A stretch of DNA of 64,000 nt from Ficedula albicollis (taxonomy: Eukaryota; Chordata; Aves; Passeriformes; Muscicapidae): positions 108,085,432 through 108,149,431 of the forward strand of contig NC_021673.1 in assembly GCF_000247815.1 (NCBI RefSeq), written 5' to 3'. The position numbers and the translations under genes are program-made. Shown here piece after piece: positions 12,207 through 26,845 of the stretch (its first letter is position 1; each line of letters opens with the position of its first letter). The notes under the pieces are model-generated. The model had not been told where the DNA came from. It worked only from the letters and a program-made list of their open reading frames with translations, and did not search any database.

Positions 12207-13939
12207 CAGAGGCTGCGGAATTAGGGTTTTTTAAACTAAACCACGGATAAACAGGATATGCTCTGAAGTTCCTAACTGGTACTTCGGGTTCCAGAAAAAT
12301 ACATTATGTACATTTTCACTTAAAGAAGTGGCATGTTCATTAGGCCCGAAGTTTATATGGAGTGGGATTATGTGCTTTTAATTTAAAAAAAAAAATCACA
12401 TTTGGGGAATTTTTTTTTCCTTAAGACAGTACTTTTTATCTCATTTGCCAATATTTCTGCCTGTCTTCCTCAGTTACTTGAATTAGTTACACAGAAAAGC
12501 ATAGACCTATTTCAGTAAAAGCAAGACAGTTGCTTCCTTTTTCCTAATTTCTTTTCCTAGTACTTTTGTCCACAGGAAAGAACTGTGGTATAAAATCCCT
12601 TTTGGGGAGAACCAGAAAATCAAAATCTAAAATGCTTTCAGTTTTCAAGAGGGGGACTAAAAAACTGTGCTTGTTGTAAAATAAGGTCTTGGACTAAGGA
12701 AGCAGAATTTTTGGACTTAGATCAGTATAAATTAATAAGCTCTACATGTGTAATTTAAAAAGAAAACTACAATCTGCTCATTTCATCCCAATTAGATGTT
12801 CTTTCTCAACTCATAGGCAGTTATTTATATATATTCTTCATATGACAAGTTCTAAGAACTCAGGATTTGTGCAAGATAGTAAACAAAATCTCATAACTCC
12901 ACAAGTCAAAAATTATCTCTCTAAGAAGTTGAGATTTTTTTTCTTCTGAAATGTATAAAAGCAAGTCATTAATATAGAATTCTTTCCTGCAAAGGCTCAG
13001 TTCCCTTTCTGTGGTCTGTTTCCATTATGTATTCCAGATACTATACTGCAAGTTCAGCTTTAATCAAACAAGAAAGTCCAGAAAAACCTCCATCAAAGCC
13101 TCTCTTCAATCCAGGCAAATACTTATATTAGAATTTCCTGCTGGAGCATGACATTTTTTGGATCTGAAAGACAGCCAGGCAGAATTTAGACAAGCCGCTT
13201 TCTGGATGGCTTTGATGGACAGAAGCATGGGCTGGATGTTCTCCAAAGAGTTGCCCTTCTCTTCAGGAGGGTGGCAGCTGATCTTACAAAAAGTCACTCT
13301 TACAGAAGTGTTTACTTTCCAACAAAACCACGGAGTCTACAGGATATGCACAGCACTGAATTCTGCACAAACCAGAAGTCTTCTCTCTTGCCCCCTGACT
13401 GGATTACTCCAACATGGCAGGAAGTTGTGAGGAAGACCAAATTCACTAGCTGTGGGATTGACTCAGCAATGTACATCATTTTGGGTAGCCAGAAAAGAAC
13501 TAGTTCACTAGCTCATTTTGTGCATCCAAACTCCTGCACCAGATGAATATGAATGAGTCTTTGCAACTAGAGTGAATTTGCCTAAAGCACTGTGGATTCC
13601 CTTCCTTCAGCCTGTGATTCAACTGCTCTGTCCCGACTACCTGAGGTGTTCAGAGCAAGCATTGTCTCACGGTAAATAAGCCTTTCGCAGATGAGCCTTG
13701 CTTGCTCCTGATGCAGCAGTTTAAGGCATTACTGCTCTGCCAGTGTGAATAGTGGAAAAAAACCCATAGTCCCATTCCTCTACTTGTCCTAAGTTTGAGG
13801 GAGTTAATAAGTATAATTTTTAGATTGTAGACCAGAAAAGCAAAGAAATAAATTGTCTGTAAACAATCAACTATAATAGTGAGGGTTTAGATGGCATTTT
13901 CTGCCACAATCTGAGGACTGATAGATTAAATTACCTGTA

Positions 13940-14210
13940 GTGTGAGCACATGGATTCACAAGGGACAGTCCTGTTTAAACAATTTGGTATCTTTTTATGA
14001 TACAGTCACACATCTAGTAGATGAAAGGAAGAGAGTGAATGCAGTTTTTCTGGATTTTAGTAAGGCTTTTGATATTGTCCCTTGCATCATCCTTTTGGAC
14101 AAGTTATCCAAACATGATGAGCCAGTTCACAATGCACTGGGTGAAGAACTGGCTGAAGGACAGGGCTAATGGAGTTCTGGTGAATAGGGTCACATCTGGC
14201 TCGTTACTGG
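13940..14210 (+). mobile_element. CR1 LINE fragment from the reverse-transcriptase region
   Basis: The plus strand still encodes FLDFSKAFDIVPCIILLDKL, the conserved reverse-transcriptase block of CR1-type LINEs (LDFSKAFD.V). This is followed by remnants of the downstream reading frame (VNRVTSGS-like). Stops and a missing catalytic YxDD region show it is dead. It runs directly into a CCTCT microsatellite. Confidence 0.85.
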
Positions 14211-14222
14211 TCACCAGCCTCG

Positions 14223-14266
14223 CCTCTCCTCTCCTCTCCTCTCCTCTCCTCTCCTCTCCTCTCCTC
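14223..14266. repeat. CCTCT pentanucleotide microsatellite
   Basis: Nearly nine perfect CCTCT units lie immediately downstream of a CR1 fragment. Confidence 0.95.
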
Positions 14267-16160
14267 GGCAAAAGCAAGTTTAGGAGATATGAGAAGCTCT
14301 CAGCATACATCAGAAGACAACAGTCCTATTGAGGGACTAGAGACTTGTTAGAGACAACTGCAAATATGCATGAATTTATTCTGTGTACAACCAGCCAGCC
14401 AAGGAGCTACCTCCTTCTGCCTTACAAATGCCTTCAGCCAACAAGAGTTTTTCTCAGCTGAAAAATGAGTATGAGTTCTTTCCTTAAGGTGTTACTGTGG
14501 CTAGTTTCCCAGTTTCTAAAGAAAATGCAGACACATATCCGAAAATGCAGTACCTGTCACTTTTCTTGTCACAATATGTTAATTGGATCCAATTTCATAC
14601 GGAATCTCTATCTTGTTTATACTTTTGCTTGTTTTATTTCTAATGTCAGTTCAGCTTCTTTTCAAAATTCAATTTTCCTTTCGCTATTACATTCTGATTC
14701 CTCTATCTACATCCTTCTGTGAGTCTTCAATAGTCTTCTGGTCCTTACTCAGAATTAGATTATCTTGCTTATTATTCTAGCACTAATGCTGTTGTATATT
14801 CTGATACCAGAAAAATATCAAGATAGGACCACTAACTGTCCAACATAACTTGAAAATCTTTCCCCAAAGCTATACGCTTTTTCTATGCGCTGATGCCACT
14901 TTTAAAATCTCCACCTGAAAACAGTATTTACTGCTTATTTTGAAGCCTAATTGAAATGAAATATTCAAGAGCTAAATATCTTTTTTTTTCCTTACTAGTC
15001 GGTTAAACAGGTGCACAGAATATAGAATATAATGTATGATGCAAAGATATAATACAATAAATATCTGGGATTCTGGAAAACCAAATCATGTAGCCAATGG
15101 CAATTTTGCACCTTCCACAGCTTTGTGGCCCTGTAGGAGTAGAAATGACAAGAGATTAGAGTCCTTATTAGTTATTTCTGGCATACCTTTACTGATTACA
15201 AAAAGCCTTTTTTATCTAACTGCACGAGACAGTAATAGAAAAACATGCTCTGGGTTATCCTTAGGCATGTGTGAACCTTCTATTTGTCCATAAATATCAA
15301 AGCATGAAAAAGTAGAATGAGACAGGTGAGCAAATTATTCCCACAAGAGCCCAGCTAAATCCTTTGATATACCAAGAAACCTCCAGAATTTCTGGGTAAT
15401 TCTGCCATGTAATAAGCTAATGCAAGCTGTGGGTAGCTTTTGTATAAGGAGAAGCATCTGCCATAAAACCTATAATGCCTGGAAACTGCGTGGTATCTGT
15501 TGGGCTTTGAGGTTTCCCCTGCAGGAGCAGAAATTGGACACTGGTTGGGACTGCCCATTGGAGAATGTCATGTTTGGGGTAACATTCTTTAGCCTTAGCA
15601 GGGTTAAGAAGGAATAAATTATGTGAGGAATGTGGTGACCTGGTGATTACATATACGTATTATTCTGCTGTGTTATACCTTTTGTAAAAAACTACACAAA
15701 AGAAATCAGGAGATGATGTCATAGACTCTTCCAGCTGCATTAATAACCACAACAGTGGAAGAAAGCACAGAAACAGTAAAAATACCCAGAACATAAGGTA
15801 GCTGGGCTGTCTTTTTTCAGCTATACCCCTGTTGACTAAGAAATGGTTTTTCTTTTGTCTGTTCCAGACTTGTCTGTCTTTTAGGATAGATGCTTTTAAA
15901 AAGGTGACACACACACAAAAAAGGAGAGACAAAAGCAATGGAGGGCCATTTTTGAAATGAAGAATTGTATTTTATGAAAGATTAGCAAGGATTTGTGGAG
16001 ATAAAGGAAATCCTTGAGTGTCATGAGAGTGCTAACAAAGAGGTAGTTTATGAAGAATTGCACTGCATGAATTGGCTCGAAGTTTGAGCAGTACATCCCC
16101 TGTGAAGGATCCTCTGAGGTGGGAGGAGGAGCTGGAGGTACTGATTCTTCACTTTGGCTG

Positions 16161-16324
16161 GAGCACCGGAACACCAGCTTAAAATGCTCCCGGGTACAAA
16201 AATACTGCCGCACCAACCTCACCTCGGTAGTGGAGCACCGGAACACCAGCTTAAAATGCTCCTGGGTACAAAAGTACTGCCGCACCAACCTCACCTCGGT
16301 ATGCACCAACCTCACCTCGGTAGT
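16161..16324. repeat. 72-bp minisatellite, about 2.3 copies
   Basis: Two adjacent 72-base units start at GAGCACCGGA (16161 and 16233). A partial third unit repeats GCACCAACCTCACCTCGGTA. Units differ by only a few bases. As 72 is a multiple of three, open frames persist on both strands, but no protein family is recognised. Confidence 0.9.
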
Positions 16325-16413
16325 ACGCAAGCCTCACATCCACAGTTTGAAAAGAAAATGGGATGTGAGGACACAAAAGTAAATCGAAAATGAGGAAATC
16401 ACTACACAGGTTT

Positions 16414-16575
16414 AGAATCATAGAACTGTAGATTCATAAAATGCCCCATCCTTGGAAGTGCTCAAGGTTACATTGGATGTGGATTTGAGCGACCGGGTCT
16501 ATTGGAAGGGGGATTGGTACCAGATGATCATCAAGGACCCTTCCAACCCAAACCATTCAATAATTCTATGGTTTA
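16414..16575 (+). mobile_element. CR1 LINE 3' end, possibly an inverted composite
   Basis: From about 16441 the plus strand gives a CR1 tail (CATCCTTGGAAGTGCTCAAG, CCCTTCCAACCCAAACCATT, then CAATAATTCTATGG). The preceding 16414-16440 (AGAATCATAGAACTGTAGAT) looks like the same terminal sequence in the opposite orientation, so two tails meet head to head. Confidence 0.75.
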
Positions 16576-16617
16576 CCTAAGGTAGATCGCTCTTTACTTG
16601 TCGCTTGATGCAATTGA

Positions 16618-17949
<1,332 letters not shown>

Positions 17950-20900
17950 TAAATTGGCGTAGACAAAGCAAAAGTCATCAGCCTCTTGTTGTACTGTGGA
18001 GGAGGTGGAGAAAGGGAGCCGAGATGGTGATACATCGAGGTGTGCTTTCACACGCCGCTCCCCACTTCTTGAATTTATATTTCATAGCAGTTTTATAAAA
18101 GAGTGGCAGTCATTCTCGAATGAGTATAAGGATAATTGCAATAGAGATGTGGAGTACCTTTTTTCTAAAGGTTACACTAAATGGTTTTGTGCCTGTAATC
18201 TGCACGTTGCCTTTTATCTGTGTTGACAGAGCTGCTGTAAAATAGTAAAGGTACTGGGAGGAAAAAAAGTGCATGAGTTCATTCTTTTAATTACTTGAGT
18301 GCTTGATATTTATGCTTTAAATCCAGTCATTTTGAACAATGGAATTTGATCTGCACTGACATTATGCGGCAGTATTAGTGTTGCAAATACTGCAGGGAAA
18401 CGTTCATTTTAGCACCTGTTTTTACAGTGAAAACTCACATAGAAAAATATTGTTAAGTTTCATCTGAAATATTGTGAGGTGACTTTTGAGCCGGTCAGGA
18501 TTGCCTCAGTAATGAGGTGTTTGTACTGATTTGTTGAGGCACTTGAGCTGTACTCTTTTGTAATGTGTCTTTCATTTAGAACGTGGTGGAGAGACCATCT
18601 TTGTGTCAGCTTTGTGTAGTGTTAACAGCAAGGAAAATTATAGCTGTAGGTTGAAGCGACAAGACTTTGGAGGAGACAGAATAATGGAATTAATTCTAAC
18701 TAATTACAAAAAACCTTTCTAAGAAAAGAACCCCAAATATTGCATGGTTACCTTTTGAAATGGATTTAATTTTTCAGTGACTGGGTACCTTCCTCTCTGC
18801 TGGTATGATTATGATGGGTTTTTTTTAAGAATCCTTTTGCAGTGGACTTTAAAACAAGAAAGAGGGGTCTTTCAAGTTGTCATTGCTTGTCTGGAAGCTG
18901 TTTATGCTTAAAAACTTTTACCTGGGTTCGATGTCCTGTAGAAACCAGTGGGACTGCTTCTGCTTGGAACTGAAGCATATGCATAAATGTTGCATATGAG
19001 CCTCGAATGCTCATTGTTCTAACCCTGCCTGACGTATTTGCAAGCAGATGGTGTCCTCTTAACTGTATCTGGAAGCCTAGACTTAATATTCAGTTTTAAA
19101 ACTGTCATGTTTTTATTTCTGTTTTTTGCTTTATTCTTTCTGAGTTTCATTTCTGTTTATATTTTTGTATTAGAATTTTAACTTCTGTTTCAGATAAAAC
19201 TATATATATTGTGTCACATACATTGCTGTTGTCAGGCTTAGCAAAATGGTATTTCTCTTCCTGAGGTTTCTGGGGAACATCATCCTCATCCTTATGGAAC
19301 TATTGTGTGGAAGTACCTGGGGTTGCTTTTTGCTAGAGGGAGTTACTTTTGAGGTCTGTATTCCCTGGAGATAGGAAGAGTAAAAATGTGTAAAGTAGTT
19401 GTAACAAAAGGGCAAAGTTAATAGAGTTAAGGTGCTGTCAGTTTGTACTGAAATCCTGAATTTACTGCTCATTCACTTTGTAGTCTTGTCTAAATCACTT
19501 CACTTCTTCACCTTTTGGTAATGCTTTTTTTTTTCATCATGATGATGATTTTGTTTAGAGTAAGGGACTCTGACTTTGGATGTTAGTTTGTTACTTCTCT
19601 AGGGACATTAATTGTAAGTGGGATTAGGTGACAGAAATTTCTCAGGGTAGTATTAATGATGATGTTGAGCAAGGAAATGTTATAAAGTGTGGAGTGGCTT
19701 TTTGTTTGATGATACTTAGTGGAGTGTGTGTCATGGCTCTTATAGTTTAAAATGAAAAAAAATTCTCCGATTCATGAATTTACAGTCACGATGTGAATGT
19801 ACGTTTATAGTGAAAATAAATATAAAAGTACTATAGTAAAACTAAAAATTGGTTATTGCTGGGAGTTCTTTCTATTATGTATTCAAAACCAGTCTTGATT
19901 ATAAGTTCTTAGAAGTGGTGCTTGCAGCCAGAGTTGCTACTTTGAGTTTGAGGCCTGTGCAGCCAGGAACATAGTGGTGCATCAGGAACTTACCGTGTTA
20001 CACAAGAATGTTTGAAGGATATTCTATTAAAAAAGAAAAAAAAAAGACAAGTTGAGTTTGGTTCATGTGGGTGCATATATGTGCATGGATGTGTATAGAA
20101 CTCTGCTTCATAGACTTAAAAAATGTGCTGTCCTTGTCTTTCAATGGTTGTAGGCTATTACCAGCATGGTGACACTATATTGACATCTTGGAAAACTTTA
20201 AAAGCCTTAGTGTTAAGATACTAGGATGGTCTTCTTAAAATAAAAACTCATTTACGTGAAGAATGACTTACAAGCTCTTTTCTCCAGGTGTAATCATCTG
20301 GGTCATGAGGGACTCGTGGTACCAAGTTCAGGGTTGTTTTGGTTATGTCTACCAGGCTTGCTGTGTTAGCTGCCCTTTGGTGTGGTCCTGTTTACATTGC
20401 CCCACATTGCTTTAAGTGAGACAGAGGACTTGAGAGGGACTGGTAAACCAAGGATTTGAAAAGAATCAAAATTTCACATAGAAGTAAAACTTCAGGTTGG
20501 TCCTGCTTAGCTGGCTCCTCAATGGAGAAAGTTGTCAGATGTGGTACATCAGTAGTGCAATGTGGTTGTTCAATTACTTGCAAATAAATCCTGTTTTTTT
20601 TCTGTGAATGAGCCTTTTGCCAGGATTTACCAGCCTTGAGTGTCCCCTTTTTTTGGCAGTGCTGTGGAAAGGAAAGAGAAAGAGAAAGGAGTAGTTTTCT
20701 GAGTTGCTGAAATGAAGTAAGAAGGTTATACATCCAAGCTTTTTATTTAGAAAGGAAGGCAGCCTTTTACCTGAGGTGAAGGCCAGACAAGTAGCATGTT
20801 TGTAGAGAGCACATCTGGCTGTGTTCGCATAATGGTCATGAGCATTACAGAAATTTTTTTCTGTTTATTCTCTTTCTGAAGATTTGCTTTCTAGAGAGCT

Positions 20901-23253
20901 TAGACCAGAATTCGTTTGTCATTTATTTCCTTTTTGATACAGTTGGTTCAAGGTAACAATATTATTTTCTTGCTGAAAGTATTTACCAAATTGTGTTTGA
21001 ATAAGGGGAGGTGGTGGAGGGGCTGGGGTCAGGAAATTGAAATCTTGTTACGGAATTAATCCCCCAGCTGGAGTGTGCATCAGTGCAGTGTGGAAAGCAT
21101 TATATGCTATACTGGTAATATTGAAAATTTAGGTGTTACCTGTGGAAGATGATTGGGTTCTGTACTTTTGTTAATAGGTTTTTGTACCTGAAAAGTGGCA
21201 TAATTGATCCTGAAGTCAAAAAGTTAAACCATTTTAAAAGACGAAGCACCTATGATTTATCTGGTGTATTTGTTTGTTTGTTCTTGCTTTTGGAACATCA
21301 AGTGTAATTTATAGCAAGTTGTCTTAGTCAAGATATTTTTAGTGGCTACTTGTAAATACTTACAGGAGTCCTCACAAATTAAAAAAAAATAATAGCCTCC
21401 TGAGTAGTGGTACTTGGGAGGCCTGTTTTTTTAAATAAACATGTTCTTTGTTCTCCCTGCCCTTCCCCCCGTCTCCTGCACGGTAATCCTCTCCCTTCCT
21501 GTGTATCTTGTGATTCCCTTACCAGATAGGACACATGCTTTAGCAAGTCTGGCATTTTGTATCTGTAATAATAATTGGCCAGCTGGCTGCTTCCAAACAG
21601 TGTATTTGGTAGATGTTTGTGGAAACACTCATTGGAGTTTTCATGCAGTTTTTTGGAATCTGAGTGGTTATCTCTAAGAATTCTTTTGTTTTCAATTTAC
21701 TTGGAGTCTGGCTGTAGTGTAAAAATGGTCTGGGGGGGGAATGGAATAGGAAGAACAAAACATTACTGCTTTTTAAATTGGGGTGTATACAAATCAATTT
21801 TTAAATTGTTTATGGTATCCCTTACCTGATGGTAGTTTTGTCCTTATGGTATGAAGGAATATGGGTTCATGACTCTTCTGTAGAGAGCAATGACTCCATT
21901 GGAAGCCAGATTTTGTTTGTTCTGAGAACTGAAATCACTATTGGTGTTTTCTGTGTTTAACAGTGAGTGATGTGGATACCCCTTGTACATCTGATTTTAC
22001 TGTTAAAATATTTTCATTGGACAGCTGTATATTGCCATCTAATTATTTTCAGTACAAAAGAACTATTTGTGACAAATTCAAATAGCAATTTGAGCAACAT
22101 CACTTTTATTTACTTTCACAGCTGTAAGAGTGAGCATGGGTTTCAAAAACTTGTGAAAGGCTGTAAAATTTACGTGTAACTGAGTGATGACAGAGGAATG
22201 GTGGGCTTGGTAATCCAGGGAGTATTTGGGAGGAGATGAGAAAAGTGAAGATAACCATGGCATTAAAGTAGAAAACTAATATGCAATTCCAAGTAATAAA
22301 AAGCATTAATGACAAGTGGACATCAGGAATATTGGATTTTATGGTGTGCTAAAGGTGAAGGGACATAAGGAAATGAGAGCTATTTAATTAGGCGTGGTGA
22401 GTGTACTTCTCATTGCCTGGTTTGTTTTGGTTTTTAAAGTGAATATGACACAAAACCTGTTTCATTTCAAAATAGATTGGTTCTAAGAAATTTTGAAGAA
22501 TATTTAGAAGTTTAATTTTTTCATTATCTCAGTTTAAAGAGCTAAAGTGATCTTTTGGGGCACAGCTGGTCAGCTGTAGGGCTGCTGTTTGAATTTTGAA
22601 GTTTTTATAGCGCTTTAGTTTATTCCAGTAGTTTAATGAAGGCATTCTTTCCTAATATAAACTTTGTAACATTTGTGTTTCTCAAGCTTTCTTAAATAGC
22701 CTTTCTTTTGAGGAGGGGAAGAGTTTATGTGACAGATTTTGCTATTGGGTCAGGATTTTAGTTTGGCTCCAGAGCCTACACTTGAAGCAGTCTCCTGGTT
22801 GTTCTTACATACTGTGCTTTGATTTACATCACAGATGGTTTAGGAGCGCATAAACCACTTTGCTTTTTGGTAAAAGTGAATTGAAATACATGATCCTCAA
22901 TGCTGATGAGTCTGCAGTCCACTGGGTTAGAACCAAGCTGGTCTGAACCACTGGACATAATGTCTCCTTCCCTCCCCCTGAGTACCTGTAGTGCTGCCTC
23001 AGGTCCTCAGTGCTGAGTTCTGGCGTGTGGATGGTTCACCAATAGATGTAGATTTTAGTGATGCAGGTTGTCCCTGTGCCACCCATGGAGGGCCACAGTA
23101 GAGCAGGGATCCTCACTGCAGCAATGGGGGAACCTTGCTCAGGGAGTGTTTTCCTGAAGGAATGAAGCTTGTGGAGAGGCCCCATGATGGGCCAGGGGAA
23201 GAGTGTGAGGAGCTGTTATGGCCTGACCCTCCATTCCCATCTGCACCAGAAGG

Positions 23254-23440
23254 GTTGTCAAACACTGGAACAGGCTGCCCAAAGGAGTGGTTATATAACC
23301 ATCCCTGCAAGTATTTAGAAGATGTGTAGACATGTTGCTTAGGAATGTGGCTTAGTGGTGATTTTGGTGGTGTTAGGTTAATGGTTGGACTCGATGGTCT
23401 TAAGGGCCTTTTCCAACCCAAAAGATATTTGTGATTTTAA
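23254..23440 (+). mobile_element. CR1 LINE 3' end
   Basis: CR1-type 3' sequence: AACACTGGAACAGGCTGCCC, then GGTTGGACTCGATGGTCTTA and GGGCCTTTTCCAACCCAAAA. The terminal tail is decayed (GATATTTGTGATTTT). The region 23100-23253 may be a more diverged extension of the same copy. Confidence 0.85.
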
Positions 23441-24536
23441 TCTACCCTGGGAAGATGCAGGGAGATAGAGGAATTTGGAATGAGGGAAGGCAGTTGTCTC
23501 TGTGAGGAAGGTGAAGTATAGGGAGATGGTGTTTTAGTTTTTGTTTTCCTCACCATCCTCTTGTTTTTTTTAATTAGCTATACATTTTCCCCAAGTCAGA
23601 TCTCTTTTGCCTGTGATGGTGATTGGTAAATAATTTCACTTTTAGCTTGACCTAAGCTATTTTATTTTGTTTCCACTCTTTGTGCTGTTGAGGAGGGAGA
23701 GACTGGTTGGGTGGACACTAACAGCCAGGTAAGGTCAACCTACCGCCTTTGTCTACCTAGAATATCTAGTCAAACTTAAATTCTTTCAATCTTCTTTAAC
23801 ACGTATTATTGATCTAAATAATTTTGTTTGTATTATGACTATGAACAAGAGCTTAGTATCACGTTATGTGATCTGTAGTAGCACCTTGTTTTACCTTCTT
23901 TTTTAGCAGAAAAAGTTCAAGGTCTCTTAGTCCACTGTCACCAGAAGCAGACAAATCTGCTTCTTCCTGCAGATCTCTGGTGCAGTGGTTAGACATTCTG
24001 TAACAGGATTACTTGCCTGCTCCTGCCCTGTGATTCTTTGTTTCTCATGGCAGTAGTGTTGTGTAGCACCTCCAAGAATTAGATTGGGAAACCAGTTCAA
24101 CTGAATATTTTTCCTCCTGGCTGTTTTTCAGCCTGGTATGTTTCTTGCTGCAGTTTACATCTCAGCTCTGCAAAAGCCTTTAGCTCACATAATAGAAAGA
24201 ATGGAGCAGCATGGTCAGGTGAGGCATGCGCTGAAGTGGGTGTTGCTGCTGGAATCGTGTCAGGGAATGGATGAGGAAAGGCCATATCTATCAGGATAGT
24301 GTTTAGGGATCTGTGAGATACAGATATGTCCCTTTAGATCAGACACTTCCAGTACAAACATGCACTGTTTTTTTTTAAGTCCCAAACACTATGGTCAGTA
24401 AAATGACTTGAGTCAAGTATCTTTGTACAATTTTTTTCTTGATCTTTCCTAAATAAATTTTGCCAAGTTTTGCATAGCTGCTTTTGCCTCACTGTCAAGA
24501 AGTGTTTAGTTTTTATTTAAGTTCACCTATTGAAGA

Positions 24537-24826
24537 TGACCTATTCTGTATCATGTGATTCCTGATTATATCTCTCTTTTGCCCTTTTTCCTGCTGTTTG
24601 GTCAAGTGGAGGAATCCTACAGCACTCAATTCCTTGGTCCTTTCACATCCAGAATCAATGTATTTCTTGGGCAAATGCCTTTGACCTATTCTGTATCATG
24701 TGATTCCTGATTATATCTCTCTTTTGCCCTTTTTCCTGCTGTTTGGTCAAGTGGAGGAATCCTACAGCACTCAATTCCTTGGTCCTTTCACATCCAGAAT
24801 CAAAGTATTTCTTGGGCAAATACCTA
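24537..24826. repeat. 145-bp tandem duplication
   Basis: Two adjacent copies (24537-24681, 24682-24826) beginning TGACCTATTCTGTATCATGT. Only a handful of differences are seen, clustered at the right end (for example CAATGTATTT versus CAAAGTATTT). The sequence is unique otherwise, so this is a local segmental duplication rather than a satellite. Confidence 0.93.
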
Positions 24827-25109
24827 CCCTAAAGTTCAACAGGCATTAAAGAATATAATCAGGAGATATATAATTTCTGTTTCTGTGTGAAATACCAATT
24901 TAGCGATCAGTTAGAAATATAACCAAAATAAATACTACCTCACAACTGTAAGCACCATAACTAGTTAGAATTTTTAAACAAGGTGACAAAAACACTAACA
25001 AGATAACTCAGTGCTTTTAATGCATCCATTCTTGAAGACTTTGGCTTTGGAACTAAAAAAATAGTAAAATGCTTTGATACAATTCCTAGAGGAAGAGAGA
25101 TGTGGTCCT

Positions 25110-25549
25110 ACTGAGAGTCAAGTGAAGGGCTGCAAATATGTTGCAAAGAATCTTAAGGGCATCTGGTACAGGAAGAGAATGAGGGATCTGGTGGTGCTTA
25201 ATCTGGAGAAGAGAAGGCTCAGGGAGATCTTAAGAGTGTATATAAATACCTGATGAATGTTGTGAGGAGGATGGAGCCAGACTCTTTTCAGTGGTGTCAA
25301 GTGACAGGGCAAGAGGCAATGGGCACAAATTGAAATACAGGAATTTCCACTGAAACAGAAGAAACATTTTTGTTCTAGGGGTGGTTGAATACGCTGTGTT
25401 GTGGAGTCTGTTCTTGGTGGTGCTCAAAACCTTGACTGGATGTGGTCCTGGGCAGCCAGCTCCAGTTTGCCCTGCTTTGAGCAGTGGTTGTTGGAAGAGA
25501 CAATTTCCAAATGTTACTTCCAACCTCAGCTATTATGTGTTTCTGTGAA
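25110..25549 (+). mobile_element. CR1 LINE 3' fragment
   Basis: Recognisable CR1 order: AGAGAAGGCTCAGGGAGATC, GAGGAGGATGGAGCCAGACT, GGGCAAGAGGCAATGGGCAC, GTGGTCCTGGGCAGCCAGCT, TTACTTCCAACCTCAGC and a tail of the form TATGTGTTTCTGTGAAATGA. Confidence 0.9.
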
Positions 25550-26673
25550 ATGATCAAACAAGAAGGCATTTCCTTTAGTTTTGCCTGTACAGCTGTTGAT
25601 TTTTCTTTGCCACAGATGGCTCAGCTGTTGGGTGTAAGTGACTAATAGTTTTGTATTAATTTTGCAGTCATTTTTGAAAGCATCCCTGCTGGAGGGGGCA
25701 AAATCCATTCTTTTTCCTCACTTAATTTCAAATTGATCTGGATTTCTTTTAAGGCGAAGTGACTGGGAAAATTCTGTGTTACTCTAGCTTGTTAGTACTC
25801 ATTTCTGTTTAGTGCTACAGGCTGAATGGTAGTGTTCTCTCTTTTGTTGCTCAGTTTTTTCCAAACAGCAGCAGAATTTGATTTATTTTTAATAAACTTG
25901 TGGCTGTTCACTGTATTCAGAATGGGTGGATGGAAACTTTGTGACTTATCATTTTCACTCTGCTGTAGCTTGGCAGAGCTGTAAGACTAGAGTCTTGGGA
26001 TCAGTTTTTATGGAGAGTTTGGCAGAGCCCATGCTGGTGGGTTACATCTGGTTTGTCTCTGGCACATTCTTTTTAAAAACAAAACCAGAATAAACTAAAA
26101 TGCTTAAAAATTGGTAACAGATTTTAATGAAATTAATGGCCTCTATTCAGGAGAGCTTATTTTTTTTCTGTATAAAAAATAATAGTATAAAGCACTTTTA
26201 TTTCCCAGTATACAAAATGTGTAAGTCAAACCAGTAATTTTCAGGCTGCCACTCACAGTTGAGCACAGTAGCCTTTGTGATACAATGTGTGTTGATAGCT
26301 GTACTCCAGAGATAAAATTCTAGATTGCCCTGTGTATTTTGATAAGTACATTCCTGACCCTTTAACTTATAGTTAAAAGATTTCTCATTTTCTTTCTCTC
26401 CTTTGTACAGATGGAAGGAAGCAGACATATCTTTCTCAGGTTTTTAAGCTGAGAGAAGATAGAATATTTCAGGAACAGCCTGACAACCGGAGATATGAGG
26501 CAAAGTCCACTATCTTTTCCCCTCAGTGATATAGGCTGATAGGGTATAAGCAGCGCCTTTCTTTATTGTCAGCTTTTTAATATATGGTTTCATATTATAT
26601 GGTGTGCAACAGAAGTCTGTGTAGTGATGCAGCAAAGTTTTTAGGTTATTTGCTTTTTGTTTTTCTTCCACAG

Positions 26674-26845
26674 GTATCAAGCATGATGGGACTATGTGTG
26701 ATACTTGTCGGCAGCAGCCTATCATTGGCATCCGGTGGAAATGTGCTGAATGCACAAATTATGACTTGTGCACAGTTTGCTATCATGGGGACAAGCATCA
26801 CTTGAGGCATCGTTTTTATAGAATTACCACACCAGGAAGTGAAAG
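26674..26845 (+). CDS. MIB1: MIB1 exon 2: ZZ zinc finger
   Basis: The exon encodes residues 77-134, from [14 protein letters not shown] to RITTPGSE. It carries the whole ZZ-type zinc finger: cysteine pairs C85/C88, C100/C103 and C109/C112, with H118 and H122 completing the two zinc sites (CDTC, KCAEC, DLCTVC, HHLRH). ZZ fingers mediate protein contacts. The acceptor is TTCCACAG and the donor is AG|GTAAAA. The exon enters in phase 1 and leaves in phase 2. Confidence 0.97.

Noticed and set aside
13942..14169. ORF with a reverse-transcriptase motif as an active gene
   Set aside because: Only a short piece of CR1 reverse transcriptase remains; no catalytic YxDD, no endonuclease, and the frame ends quickly.
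15896..16382. 144-codon minus-strand ORF with a 24-residue internal repeat
   Set aside because: The repeat is the 72-bp minisatellite, whose period keeps frames open; no family or splice context supports a gene.
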